This document shows positions 1-9,656 of a DNA stretch of 64,000 nt, piece by piece. The notes below the pieces were generated by a model. That model searched no databases. It worked only from the letters and a program-made list of their open reading frames with translations, and was not told the origin of the DNA. Both the position numbers and the translations under genes were made by a program. The number at the start of each line of letters is the position of its first letter. Positions within the stretch are counted from its first letter, which is position 1. Source of the DNA: Prorocentrum cordatum. Taxonomy: Eukaryota > Sar > Dinophyceae > Prorocentrales > Prorocentraceae. The stretch lies in the NCBI GenBank assembly GCA_963575745.1, contig CAUYUJ010016152.1, forward strand, positions 119,545 through 183,544, given 5' to 3'.

Positions 1-185
1 AGCGAAGCATCACCGCGAAAGATGTGGCAGATGAGTCGAAACGGGTGAAGAGGCTGTTGACGTTCGCAGCGCGCACGAAACAGTTCGCGTAGCAGCAGCG
101 CGTCGCGTAGCACAGCGCCGAGCAAGATTGTGAGCACGTCGCGAGGAAGAGCAAGGCTGCATGCGCGGAGTGCATTGCAGTTGGC

Positions 186-336
186 TTGACGGCTCGCAAT
201 GCGGAAGCGTCTGGTGGTCTTTTGGAGGCCTCCTGGGGGCCTCTTGGGGGCTCCTTGGGGCGTCTTGGCGGCCTCTTGGGGGCCTCTGGCGGCCTCTTGG
301 GGCTCTCTTGGGGCCCCCTGGGGCTCGTGGGGGCGG
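186..336 (+). repeat. TCTTGGGG-CC minisatellite, block 1
   Basis: Imperfect units of about 12-15 bases built on GGCCTCTTGGGG. The block is open in more than one frame and reads as LLGASWG-type peptide, so long ORFs here are not evidence of a gene. The family recurs at 1190-1745 and in reverse orientation at 1990-2160, 2315-2510 and 61200-61420. Confidence 0.85.
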
Positions 337-379
337 GAAGCTAGATTTTTGAATTTTTGGTTGCCCTCTTGGGCCCCTC

Positions 380-736
380 TTGGTGCCGTCTTGTCGGAAA
401 TGCGCGGAAGAACGTCAGAGGACGACGCTTGAGTCCAATAATAGGAAACGGAGAGCCGAGGCGGAAGCGAAGCCGCTGACGTGCGCGGCGTGCGGAGGAG
501 CGTTTTCAGACACGAAACATTTGAGGCAGAGCCAAAAAGAACATCATCGATGGTCGAATCAAAAAAAGGTGGTGTGCGGAAGCTGCGCGGCACTCGGGTT
601 CACAGCCCGCTGTTGCCAGGCGTATCAGTGCAGCGGCGCGTGCAAGAGAAGACTACCGAAGTCGGCGTTCCCCGACCCTCACAATGTCCCGCGCGACGCA
701 AAAAAAGGCACTCTGAAGTGCAAGACCTGCAAATGA
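380..736 (+). CDS. Cys-rich zinc-ribbon-like open segment
   Basis: A 118-codon open frame with CxxC pairs spaced like tandem zinc ribbons: CRKC near residue 5, CAAC near 35, CGSC near 66, then Cys-rich CCQAYQC and C.GAC, ending in CKTCK. This looks like real protein, unlike the flanking repeats. The ATG at 380 lies inside the minisatellite, so the true start, or an upstream exon, is uncertain. The layout recalls Stc1-like or other treble-clef binding modules of dinoflagellate proteins, but I cannot name the family. Type exon or small gene is unresolved. Confidence 0.4.
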   Translation: MVPSCRKCAEERQRTTLESNNRKRRAEAEAKPLTCAACGGAFSDTKHLRQSQKEHHRWSNQKKVVCGSCAALGFTARCCQAYQCSGACKRRLPKSAFPDPHNVPRDAKKGTLKCKTCK

Positions 737-739
737 TGC

Positions 740-1185
740 CGAATCGGGCGCGCGCGCTGAGGAAAAAGGAGACCGAGGACAGGAGAATGGGGGGTGAGGC
801 GGAGGACACAGGGGAGAATCATCGAACGTGTCGAGGTGACGGGCCATGAACAAGAGGAGGGGGACGAGGAGGAGGGGGACGAGGAGAGGGTGGTTGAGGA
901 GGAGGATGAGGGGGACACTGAGAGGAGGCTCTGGGTTATGGTTTTTGGGTGAGAGGTTCTTGTATGTGTATCGGAATTTCGCGGCACTCCTTTCGGGGGC
1001 CTCTGGAAAGCAGTTTTGACGCCACTGGGGGGCCGACGTGGACAAGGCGGGTGAGGGGGGGGAGGAGGGGGACGCGGAGGAAATGTTCTGGGTCATGGTT
1101 TTGGAATTCTTCGCCTCGGGAGCGCGAATCCCGCTTGTGCGATGATCGCCGGGATCTCTGGTGGTGCTTCTCGCGGGACTCTTGG
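740..1185. other. Non-coding purine-rich interval
   Basis: No convincing coding sequence. It holds short GAGGAGG stretches and an imperfect direct repeat: the motif GGGTTATGGTTTTTGG near 931 returns as GGGTCATGGTTTTGG near 1090. Confidence 0.4.
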
Positions 1186-1189
1186 AGGC

Positions 1190-1745
1190 AGTTTCGAAGC
1201 CTCTTGGGGGCCGTTTTGGGGCCGTTCTGGGGCCTCTTGGGGGGCCTCTTGGGGCCTCTTGGGGGCGTCTTGGGGGCCTCTTGGGGCCTCTCGGGGCCTT
1301 TTAGGGCCGACTCGGGGCGGAAGGCTCGGGATGTCAGTTCGGGCTCCCTCTCTTGGGCCCCTCTTGGGGCCGTCTTGGGGCTCTCTTGGGCCGTCCTGGG
1401 GGCCTCTTGGGCTGTCTTGGCGCCCTCTGGGGCGGACTTGGGCGCGTGTTGGGGGCCTCTTGGGCCGTCTTGGGGCGGTCTTGGGGTGCTCTTGGACCGT
1501 GTTCAACGCCGTGAAGGCCGAGAAGCCGTATATGATCAAAATGTCCGTTTTCCATAGGAATTTGAAGATTTTCGGCTCTTCGGCCCTTCTGAGAACTGCT
1601 CTTGGAGGCCTCATGGGCCGTCTTGGAGGCCTCTTGGCCCGTCTTGGGGCCATCTTGGGCGCCTTGGAGCGTTCGTTTGGCGTCTCGGGGCCCTCGTGGG
1701 CCGTCTTGGAGGAGTCTTGGGGCCTTCTTGGGCCGCCTTGAGAGA
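1190..1745 (+). repeat. TCTTGGGG-CC minisatellite, block 2
   Basis: Long run of GGCCTCTTGGGG variants, split by about 90 unrelated bases (1510-1600). Both strands stay open in several frames because the units lack stops. Same family as block 1. Confidence 0.85.
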
Positions 1746-1883
1746 CTTTTGAGCCCAAAGAAGCTCCGTGAGTCGCTCGGGCGGGGCCATGGGGGGGGGG
1801 GTCAAATCGCCAGTTTGGGGTCCCTGGGGGGACTGTAGGGGGGGGAACTATCTCACACGCCTAGGGACCCACAAGGGGTCGGC

Positions 1884-2505
1884 GGATTTTACCTAGGTTT
1901 TGGAAGGATTTTGGCCTCTTGGGGGGCCCAAGAGGCGACTCGAGGCACTCTAGAGGGGCAACGCTAATTGGGGACCCCCTCTTCTTTGATCGATCTCCTC
2001 CATGATGGCCCCAAGAGCGCCCCGAAGGCTCCCAAGAGCGCCCCAAGAGCGCCCCAAGAGCGCCCCAAGAGGCCCCAAGAGGCGCCCAAGAGGCCTCCAA
2101 CAGGCTCCCAAGAGACCTCCAAGAGGCCCAAGAGGCTCCCAAGACGGCCCAAGACGGCTCCAAGAGCGAAAAGGCGAGAAAACACAAAACATTGATTTTA
2201 CCTAGGTTTTGGAAAGATTTTGGCCTCTCGGGGGGGGCCCAAGAGACGACTCGAGGCACTCTGGAGGGGCGGGGCTAATTGGGGACCCCCCCTTCTTTGA
2301 TAGATCTCCTCCAAGATGGCCCCAAGAGCGCCCCGAAGGCTCCCAAGAGCGCCCCAAGAGCGCCCCAAGAGAGCCCCAAGAGGCCCCAAGAGGCCCCCAA
2401 GAAGCCTCCAAGAGGCCTCCAAGAGACTCCCAAAAGGCCACAAGAAGCTCCCCGAGATACGCAAGAGGCCTCCGGGACCGCCAAGAGGCCCCAAAGACGG
2501 CCCAA
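1884..2505. repeat. Two tandem 310-bp units
   Basis: Unit 1 starts at 1884 and unit 2 at 2194, both with GATTTTACCTAGGTTTTGGA. Each continues with a shared block ending in TTTGATNGATCTCCTCCA and then an inverted (CCCCAAGAG-GC) minisatellite. The units differ by scattered substitutions, so this is an older tandem duplication. Confidence 0.85.
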
Positions 2506-2517
2506 GAGGCCCCCAAA

Positions 2518-2760
2518 CTCGCCATTGTCCTCCTCCTCCTCCTCTTTTTCTCCCTCCTCCCTCCTCCCCCTCCCCCTCCTCCGCCTCCTCCTTCTCCTCC
2601 TCCTCCTCCTCCTTCTCGTCCTCCTCGTCCTCGCCCTCCTCCATCTCCTCCTCCTCATCTTCCTCCTCCTCCTCCTCCTCCTCCTCCTCCTCCCCCTCCT
2701 CCTCCTGCTCCTCCTCCTGCTCCTCGTCTTCCTCCTCTTACTCCGACGACGACGACTCCT
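2518..2760 (+). repeat. CTC trinucleotide-rich tract
   Basis: Nearly pure pyrimidine (CTC)n with interruptions. It yields artefactual Leu-, Ser- or Pro-rich ORFs in the three frames. Confidence 0.9.
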
Positions 2761-2865
2761 CCTACATCCTCCCCCTCTTGGGGCGTATGGCGGCTCAACC
2801 CGCTCTTTGTTCTTCTGCATGCTCCCCCGCTTCCCTCATCACCTCCACTCCCCTGGGGCTCATTT

Positions 2866-2902
2866 CTGGACGGGCTGGTGGGGATACGCGAAGCGTCTAG
2901 AA
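2866..2902 (+). repeat. Dispersed 38-bp repeat, copy 1
   Basis: Contains CTGGACGGGCTGGTGGGG followed by ACGCGAAGCGTCT. Two tandem copies of the same sequence lie on the minus strand at 31168-31247. Function unknown. Confidence 0.6.
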
Positions 2903-2905
2903 TAG

Positions 2906-2988
2906 TACTAGTAGTAGTAGTAGTAGTCGTAGTCGTAGTAGTAGTAGTCGTAGTAGCAGCAGCAGTAGTAGTAGTAGTAGTAGTAGTA

Positions 2989-3061
<73 letters not shown>

Positions 3062-3229
3062 TCAGTAGTAGTAGTAGTAGTTCAGTAGTAGTAGTAGTTC
3101 AGTAGTAGCAGTTGTTCAGTAGGGTAGTAGTAGTAGTAGCAGTAGCAGCAGTAGTAGTAGTAGTCGTCTAGTTGTCGGTAGTAGTATAGTAGTAGTCTGT
3201 AGTGGTAGTAGTAGTGTAGTTTGTAGTAT

Positions 3230-3260
<31 letters not shown>

Positions 3261-3264
3261 ACTT

Positions 3265-3299
<35 letters not shown>

Positions 3300-3333
3300 G
3301 CTACTGCTACTGCTACTGCTACTACTACTACTT

Positions 3334-3372
<39 letters not shown>

Positions 3373-3412
3373 GTACTACTAGTACCACTACTACTACTAC
3401 CATTACTAGTAC
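2906..3412. repeat. (GTA)n then (TAC)n: giant inverted microsatellite
   Basis: About 350 bases of (GTA)n on the left arm pass through a short ACTTCC centre near 3262 into about 150 bases of (CTA)n. The arms are reverse complements, so a hairpin stem of 100 or more bp is possible. Interruptions (CAG, TTC, CTG triplets) are scattered. Confidence 0.9.
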
Positions 3413-3499
3413 TATTATTATTTCTCGTAGCGCGCGCGGGGCAGGACGGGCGGTGGGAGAAGCGCGCGTGGCGCAAAAGTCACGCCAATCTGCCCTGCA

Positions 3500-3645
3500 G
3501 GCGGTGGGGCCTACACCATCGCGCAATGTCAACAGCTCGGTGGCGGACTAAGCAGTGCAAAAGTGCTGGCCCTTTACACCATCTGCCAAAGGGCCTACAT
3601 ATTCGCGCAACGTCGACGTACGATGGCGGACTACGCAGCGGAGAA
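3500..3645 (+). repeat. Imperfect direct repeat
   Basis: The block around GCCTACACCATCGCGCAATG (3508 on) returns about 83 bases later as GCCTACATATTCGCGCAACG (3591 on), and each is followed by a GGCGGACTA-CGCAG-type segment. No gene is recognised between 3415 and 3720. Confidence 0.55.
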
Positions 3646-3721
3646 GTGCGCACGGGCGGAGAAATTTGGTTTCGCGGGCGCGATAAAAGAAAACACGCGC
3701 AGCTTTTTGAGCGCCCTCTAG

Positions 3722-4345
3722 TTTTCTTGTGTTTTCCAGTGTTTTCCAATGTTCTCTAGTGTTTTCCAGTGTTTTCCAGTTTTTCCAGTTTCGCAAATGT
3801 TTTATTTTATTTTTTGTTTCAAGTGTCCCTTTTCTTGTGTTTTCCCATGTTTCCAAATGTTTTTTTTTCCAAGTGTTTCCAGTGTTTTCAATTTTTTCTT
3901 GTGTCTTCTAGTGTTTTCCAGTGTTTCCAGTTGTTTCAAGTGTTTTCTAGTGTTTTCCAGTGTTTCCAGACCCAGTGTTTTCAATTGTTTTCGAGTGTTT
4001 TCTAGTGTTTTATAGTGTTTTCCAGTTTTTTTCCAGTTTTTCTTTTTTCCATGTTTTTTCAAGTGTTTTCAAATGTTTCCACTTTTTTCCAATGTTTTTT
4101 TTTTCAACGTTTCCCGATCCCGTGTTCTCATGTGTTTTCTTATGTTTCCCAGTGTTTCATATTTGTTTCATGTGTTTTCCCGTTTTTCATTTTTTGTTTT
4201 AAGCTTTTTCTCAGTTTGCAAGTTTGTTTTTCAGCTTTTTTTTTCCAAGTGGTGTCCAATGTTTTTCCAGTGTTTCCGGTGTTTTATATTTTTCGATGTG
4301 TTTTCCAATGTTTTCCAGTGTTTTCCAGTGTTTTCATGTGTTCGC
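3722..4345 (+). repeat. GTTTTCCAGT decamer array
   Basis: About 620 bases of degenerate tandem GTTTTCCAGT/GTTTTCAAGT units, strikingly T-rich against the GC-rich surroundings. Phe/Ser/Val-rich ORFs here are repeat artefacts. Confidence 0.85.
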
Positions 4346-4500
4346 GCCTTGCCTTCTACCCGCCCCCCAGACGCCGTCTCCCACCTCGTGAAATGTTGCC
4401 AATGCCACCCGCATTCCGTCGGCGCGCCGCACCCATCATTCTCCCAGCCCACCTCCTTGCTAATTAACCACACTCAAGCACGGCGCACCCTCAAACTAGG

Positions 4501-4551
4501 TAAGGCCCCCCCCCCCCACCCCCCTTTTCCTTCCCCCCCCCTCTCCCCCCC

Positions 4552-4585
<34 letters not shown>

Positions 4586-4738
4586 ACCCCCCCCACCCCC
4601 CCCCCCCCCCCCCCTCCCCCACCCCACCCCACATCCCCACCCCCCCCCCCCCCCCCCCCCCCCACCCCCCCCGCTCTACCCCCACCCCCCACCCCCCCCC
4701 CCACCACCCCACCCCCCCCCCCCCCCCATCCATCCACC
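4501..4738 (+). repeat. C-homopolymer-like tract
   Basis: About 240 bases of almost pure C with occasional A or T. Its length may be unreliable in assembly. On the minus strand it is G-rich with quadruplex potential. Confidence 0.9.
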
Positions 4739-4744
4739 CCAGCC

Positions 4745-5205
4745 CACTTGGTACCCCGCCCGCGGTCATCGCTCGAGGTGACGGGCATCGGGGCGCCATG
4801 CCGCCGGAAGGCCGCGGCAGGGGCGAGAAGAACGCACGGGGCAAGGCAGCCCCGACGGTTCGAACCGATACCATGTGGGGGGAAGGGTGGCTAGTCGCGG
4901 GCGGATGCGCGCACGCGACGCCCCCCCTTCCCTTTCCCCCCTCCGGATCCCCACCCCGCGACCGACCGCCGATAGGCGGGCAGAGTCACCGACGCTGCCA
5001 AACGCAAGCGGGCCGAGGACAAAGACCCTCGCCCGGTTGCGGGGCGCAGGGCGATCTATGGGGGCCGCCGACGTTGGCGTGGGATCCTGTGGTGCGTTCA
5101 GGACCCCCTGGGCCTCCCTGGGCCCCCCTGGGACCTCCTGCAGGTCGCGGGCCCTGCGGTTCTGGGCCCGCGCCCACAGGATCCTACTCCATCGCATGTT
5201 AAGTT
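4745..5205. other. Unassigned interval
   Basis: No supported gene. It contains the palindromic motif GGTTCGAACC at about 4857, the same core as in the 52.8 kb repeats, and a CCTGGGCC-type local repeat near 5105-5140. Confidence 0.35.
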
Positions 5206-5216
5206 CCCCTCCCCCC

Positions 5217-5323
5217 CTAGCTACCGCGCCCAGAAGAAGAGCCACGCGTTGCGCCGGGAGTGCGACCGCCTCTCCCAGTCCCAGAAGAAGCGCTGGCTGA
5301 AACGCTGGCAGCAGACAGGCTGA
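5217..5323 (+). CDS. Exon-like segment 1 (basic helix)
   Basis: After a pyrimidine tract ending in CTAG, a short frame reads as a Lys/Arg/Gln-rich helix with KKRWLKRW near its end, then TGA at 5321. The amino-acid balance looks coding, unlike the flanking tracts. It is probably one exon of a gene running to about 8.7 kb. No family recognised. Confidence 0.3.
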
Positions 5324-5339
5324 CCGCTCACGAAACAGG

Positions 5340-5636
5340 GAGGAGGCTCGATGGGGGAGGGGGAGGAGGAGGAGGAGGAGAAGGAGGAGGAGGAGGGGGG
5401 GGAGGGGGGGGAGGGGGAGGAGGGGGAGGGGGAGGAGGAGAAGGAGGAGGAAGGTGGAGATGGGGGGAGGCTGATAGGGGGGGGGGGAGGCGGAGGAGGA
5501 GGAGGCGGAGGAGGAGGAGGAGGAGGAGAGGAGGAGGAGGAGGGGGGGGAAAATGAGGAGGGTGAGGAAAAGGAGAGGGCGAGGAGGATGAGAGGGGAGG
5601 AGGAGTTGAGGAACATGAGGGAGGCGGAGGAAGGAC
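5340..5636 (+). repeat. (GGA)n polypurine tract
   Basis: Nearly uninterrupted purines (GGA/GGGA). A likely intron interior between exon-like segments 1 and 2. Glu/Gly-rich ORFs are artefacts. Confidence 0.85.
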
Positions 5637-5647
5637 ACCCCCACGCT

Positions 5648-5816
5648 CCCACGCGAAGGGCCCTTCGACTTCGTAGAGACGGAGCGCGCGGAGGCGAGGG
5701 GGTTCACGCAGAACGTCGGCGACGAGGGCCGCTGGTACACCAAAGATGGGTTGATGACGCTCTTCGGCTTCCAGTGGGAATCGCCGCAGAGTGCCGTCTC
5801 AGAGAGGCCATGGGGA
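5648..5816 (+). CDS. Exon-like segment 2
   Basis: An open frame with balanced composition, including FDFVETERAEARGF and RWYTKDGLMTLFGF, between two polypurine tracts. It reads as a real protein fragment. No domain recognised. Splice borders are not obvious, and dinoflagellate introns often use non-GT donors. Confidence 0.35.
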
Positions 5817-5955
5817 GGAGCAGGGGAAGCGAGGGGGAGGGGGAGGGGGAGGGAGAGGAGGAGGAGGGAGAGGAGGGAGAGGAGGAGGAGGAGGAGGAGC
5901 AGGAAAGAGCTGATGATCAGAAGGCTTTGGGGGACGATGGGGGGGATGAGTGGTG
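5817..5955 (+). repeat. Polypurine tract
   Basis: (GGGGA)n/(GAGGA)n purine run directly after exon-like segment 2. Confidence 0.8.
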
Positions 5956-5984
5956 ACGATGGGTTCAAGGGATGGCGACCGAGC

Positions 5985-6098
5985 AGCGCCATGTATCAAG
6001 CCGCTTTCAGGGCCCTGGCGCGCGCGGAGGCCACGATCGCATCGCGCAGGGCCCTGCGCGGCTCCGTGAAGGCGGATCGGGCGATGAAGGTTGCTAGG
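5985..6098 (+). CDS. Exon-like segment 3
   Basis: Ala/Arg-rich helical frame (AAFRALARAEATIASRRAL near the start) that runs into the next purine tract. It may be another exon of the same gene. The opposite strand is also open, so this is weak. Confidence 0.22.
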
Positions 6099-6440
6099 AA
6101 GATGAGGGGGAAGAGAAGGAAGATGAGAAGGGGGACGAGGGGGAATATGACGAGGATGAGAAGGACGAGGAGGAAGAATATGATGAGGATGAGAAGGATG
6201 ATGAGGAAGAGAAGGAGGAGGAGGAAGAGGAGCAGGAGGATGAAGATGAGGAGGAGGATCAAGATGACCTGGGGAGGCCTTCAGCTCCTCCTCCCTTTCC
6301 TCCTCCTCCTCCACCTCTTCCTCCTCCTGCTCCTCTTCCTTATCCTCCTCCTCCTCCTCCGCCTCCTCCTCCTCCCCCCTCTCCTCCTCCTCCTCCACCT
6401 CCTCCTCCTCCTCGTCTTCCTCCTCCTCCTCCGCCTCTTC
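6099..6440. repeat. Polypurine half joined to polypyrimidine half
   Basis: About 180 bases of (GAGGAT/GAGGA)n up to about 6272 are followed from 6285 by about 155 bases of (CTCCTC)n. The halves are nearly complementary, so the interval could fold into a long hairpin. It lies between exon-like segments and may be an intron with a pyrimidine-rich 3' half. Confidence 0.75.
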
Positions 6441-6505
6441 CCTCAACCTCATCATCGATGGACGCATCGATGATGAGGTAGGGGGGAGGGGGGGGGGGGG
6501 GGGCG

Positions 6506-6714
6506 CCATCCCCACGAGGTCGACGGCCAGCACGGGGAGGAGGTCTACGAACGCATGGAGAGGGTCGAGAGCAACGCCCACGCCCACGAGCAGGAGATGC
6601 GCACGCGCCTCGGCACGGAACGTCAGAAGCTGGAGCCCGCGCAGCAGCGCGTCGCCCAGCAGGCTGGACCGAGAACCCATGTTCAACCCTCCTTCGTTGG
6701 CGCTTCCTCGAGGA
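6506..6714 (+). CDS. Exon-like segment 4 (coiled coil)
   Basis: The frame reads a charged helix with EEVYERMERVESNAHAHEQE and then TERQKLEPAQQRVAQQ, a good coiled-coil pattern. It lies between the polypyrimidine end at 6440 and the polypurine run at 6900. Probably part of the same hypothetical gene. Confidence 0.33.
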
Positions 6715-6897
6715 TGCGAGGCGCGGCCGCTTGTGCGCGACCGCGCCCTCTCATCCTCGAAGAGGAGGCTGACAGTGAAGGGCAGGTGGGGCATATGTGA
6801 TCTTAGGCAGCGCGTGGCCTCCCCGCTTCTGATGGCGAGTCCAGCTACAGCAACAGCGCCGACGAGGACATGGGGGAATGAGCAAGAGCGAAACCAT

Positions 6898-7021
6898 GAG
6901 GAACACGATGGAGGAGGAGGAGGAGAAGGAGGAGGAGGAGGAGGATCAGGAGGAGGATGAGGAGGAGAACGACGAGAGAAGGATGAGAGAGGGCAGGAGG
7001 AGGAGGAGGAAGGAGGAGGGA

Positions 7022-7052
<31 letters not shown>

Positions 7053-7200
7053 GAGGGGAGGAGGAGGAGGAGGAGGAGGAGGAAGAGGAGGAGGAGAGGG
7101 GAGGAGGAGGAGGAGGAGGAGGAGGAGGGAGGAGGAGGAGGAGGATGAGGAGGAGGAGGAGGAGGATGGGAGGCGGAGGAGGGCGCGGAAGAGACCCCCC
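6898..7200 (+). repeat. (GGA)n polypurine tract ending in C-run
   Basis: About 290 bases of GGA/GAGG units, then a run of C ending in CAG at 7210-7212, which resembles a 3' splice site. Confidence 0.85.
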
Positions 7201-7212
7201 CCCCCCCCCCAG

Positions 7213-7410
7213 GATGAGCCAGCATCCGGTGCTGCTGCGAGCTCGAACGGGATCGACGTCGGCCAGACGGCCTCGGAGAACCTCGGAACGGCTGCGAACC
7301 TCTTCGCGCACCTCTCGGGCTGGGGCGTGCGAGGGCAGACTCAAGAGTGCAGACAGATACTTGATATGTATGTCAAGCCTCTGCTTAGCGAAGCCGATTT
7401 CGCTCCCTAG
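7213..7410 (+). CDS. Exon-like segment 5
   Basis: Begins directly after C(n)AG. The frame reads DEPASGAAASSNGIDVGQT, then a helical stretch with LGTAANLFAHLSGWGV and CRQILDMYVKPLLSEADF, ending at TAG 7408. It has the most protein-like composition in this block. No family recognised. Confidence 0.4.
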   Translation, partial: DEPASGAAASSNGIDVGQTASENLGTAANLFAHLSGWGVRGQTQECRQILDMYVKPLLSEADFAP

Positions 7411-7429
7411 AGGCTTGGCCGACATATCG

Positions 7430-7811
7430 AGGACCCGCTCGCGCTTGGGCAACCAGGTGGCCAAGGTGCCGTGGCTGACCCCGTGGGCCGGCCAGCTGGT
7501 GCAGCACTCGCACTGCGTGGAGGAGGTGCAGCAGGCGCTGATGCTGCACGCGCAGAGTCGGAGCCTGGGAACGATGATGGGGATGAGGGCTCGGCGCATC
7601 CATCGCCTTGGCGAGCCCGCGAGAGATGAGCGCCTGCGCATCCCTCATCGGCTCGCTGAGGGGATGGCGATGCCGCACCCCTCTGGCCCACCCTCGCTCC
7701 TCGAGGAGCGACGAGGCGAACTACTCCTACCCCGAGTGCCTGAACATGATCAACGAGGCTGGAGGAAGGGCGATGAGGAGGGCCATGGAGGATAGGATGG
7801 ATCAGGAATAG
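7430..7811 (+). CDS. Exon-like segment 6
   Basis: Two adjacent open frames look coding: about 7430-7600 (GNQVAKVPWLTPWAGQLV, then CVEEVQQALMLHAQSRSL), and 7700-7811 in another frame (SYPECLNMINEAGGRAMRRA, stop TAG at 7809). Either an intron or a frameshift separates them. Function unknown. Confidence 0.27.
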
Positions 7812-7814
7812 AGA

Positions 7815-8087
7815 GGTAGTGGTGATGAGGGCGAGGAGGAGGGGGAGAATGAGGGAGAGGAAGATGGAGATGAGAACGAGGAGGAGGAGGAGGAAGGAGG
7901 AGGAGGAGGAGGAGGAGGAGAAGTAGGGGCAGGAGGAGGAGGAGGAGGGCCCAAGGAAGGATGAAAGGAGGGAGGATGAGGAGGGGGATGAGGAATACCT
8001 CCTCCTCCTCCTCTCCTCCTCCTCGTCCTGTTCCTCTTTTTCATCCCCCCCCCCTCCCCTCGTCCCCTCTTCCGTATCTCCTCCTCC

Positions 8088-8125
<38 letters not shown>

Positions 8126-8150
8126 TCCCCCCCCCCTCCTCCTCGCGCCT
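7815..8150. repeat. Second polypurine/polypyrimidine pair
   Basis: Purine (GGA/GAGG) to about 7990, then pyrimidine (CTCC, C-runs) from 8000 to the CCTTCCAG at about 8148. Same opposing-halves design as 6099-6440. Confidence 0.75.
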
Positions 8151-8152
8151 TC

Positions 8153-8301
8153 CAGGGGGTCGAGCCCGCTCCTGGGAGGTTAGCTGCCCAACTCCACCCT
8201 TCGAAGAACCGATTGGCCTCAAGGCCAAGAAGTTCTACGAGCTCACCCCCCCCGCGCAGCAGTCGGTGTCGATGGCCGACGCGGGCGTCGTTAATAGCTA
8301 G
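8153..8301 (+). CDS. Exon-like segment 7
   Basis: After CTTCCAG, the frame reads through EEPIGLKAKKFYELTPPAQQ to TAG at 8299. Short but protein-like, in the same orientation as the other segments. Confidence 0.3.
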
Positions 8302-8534
8302 ATTGAGGTTGATTTGCGAGGGATGGCGTGCGCGGCGCGCGGGGCCGCGGGGCTGCGCCTCGCGCTCGAGCTGCGCAGCGCAGGCGGCTGCGCTGCGAGG
8401 CAGTCGAAACAATCGCTCGTTCGATGTTCAAGGTTTGAATGAGGTCTGAATGTTCGACTGAGGTTGTTTAGTCAAGTTTGAGCGGGACCTGTCCCGAGGG
8501 AATATAGATTGATCGTGTGCCTCCGTGTGTGCGT

Positions 8535-8716
8535 GTGCATTCTGTCAACTTCGGTGCGGACCGCGAGTTCCAAGACGGCGTCGCTGGAAAAGGCGCCAGC
8601 GAAGATGATGACAACAGAGTTCGCGCTCAGATCCTCGCGCGATACGCTTGGGCAGGGATCCCAGTCCGAAGGCCCGCGAGGATGCGGATGAGGAGAGTGA
8701 TGTGGAGGATGAGTAG
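8535..8716 (+). CDS. Exon-like segment 8, acidic end
   Basis: The frame reads VNFGADREFQDGVAGKG, then RVRAQILARYAWAGI. In the neighbouring frame it continues into an acidic tail (EDADEESDVEDE) and TAG at 8714. The frame change suggests a splice or an indel near 8660. It may be the last coding part of the gene starting near 5.2 kb. Confidence 0.3.
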
Positions 8717-9130
8717 CAGAGGGATGATGAGGATGATGATGAGAGAGGACACTGATGAGGATACTGGGAATGAGGAGAGGAAGGAAGATGAGGATACGCA
8801 GAAGGAGGAGGAGAGGGAGGAGGATGAGGACGATGATAAGGATGCTGAGGATGAGGGGGGGAAGGATGATGACGAGGATGCGGATGAGGATGCGGAGGAT
8901 GCGGACGAGGAGGAGAGGGAGGCCGATGAGGATGATGATGAGGATGATGAGGATGAGGAAGGAGGATGAGGATGGGGATAATGATGCCAAGGATGAGTAG
9001 GAGAAGGAGAGTGATTGGGATGAGGATGAGGAGGAAGAGGATGAGGGGGAGAAGGATTAGGATGAGGATGAGAAGGAAGAGGGCGATGAGGAGGATGAGG
9101 AGGATGGGAATGCGAAGGAGAAGGGCAACG
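8717..9130 (+). repeat. (GAGGAT)n purine-rich tract
   Basis: Degenerate GAT/GAG triplets on the plus strand, giving artefactual Asp/Glu-rich plus ORFs and Pro/His/Ser-rich minus ORFs. Confidence 0.8.
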
Positions 9131-9449
9131 AGGAAAAGGGTCAGGACATCGCGCGCATAGCGACAAACAGTCAGCAAACGAACGAACGTGGCTCCTGTTC
9201 GAGGTCCTCCACGGGGCGGCGCATCGTGACGCGTTTCCTAGGGGCTAGCTTCGGACCCCAGGGGCAATGTTGAATGATGCGGTGGTTTGGTCTGGTGTTG
9301 CGTTGGTTACCCAGGGGCCGAGATAAATCCGAAAGCCACGGCTGGAGCAAACGCCATCCGTAGAAGTTCACATCGAGCTTTTGTGGACGTTCACGCGTTC
9401 TTTCGGAGGATGTCGAGAGCTGCCGCGGCGGCGCTCATTGCGTTTGGGG

Positions 9450-9656
9450 GCAGGCCTGGACCTGCGCGCGGCCCTGGAGGACGGCTCGAGGCGCCCGGCG
9501 CTGGAGGCAGGTCTGGACCTGCGCGCGGCCCCGGAGGCCACCTGGAGGCGCCCCGCGCTGGAGACGTGCCTGGGCCTGCGCGCGGCCCTGGAGGCCAGCT
9601 GGAGGCGCCCCGCGCTGGAGACGGGCCTGGACCTGCGCGCGGCCCTGGCGCGCTGG
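9450..9656 (+). repeat. 57-bp minisatellite, about 3.6 copies
   Basis: Units start with GGACCTGCGCGCGGCCC and are 57 bases (19 codons) long. In one frame they encode a helical GLDLRAALEASWRRPALET-type repeat, in another GPARGPGG-LEAPRAG. Because 57 is divisible by 3, each frame persists. Whether any is translated is unknown. Confidence 0.85.

Noticed and set aside
2209-2994. 261-codon Pro/Val-rich ORF
   Set aside because: It spans (CTC)n and (GTA)n tracts and the minisatellite; no independent coding signal.
5799-6794. 331-codon minus-strand ORF
   Set aside because: Glu/Pro/His-rich translation of polypurine/polypyrimidine tracts; the plus-strand segments within it look more protein-like.
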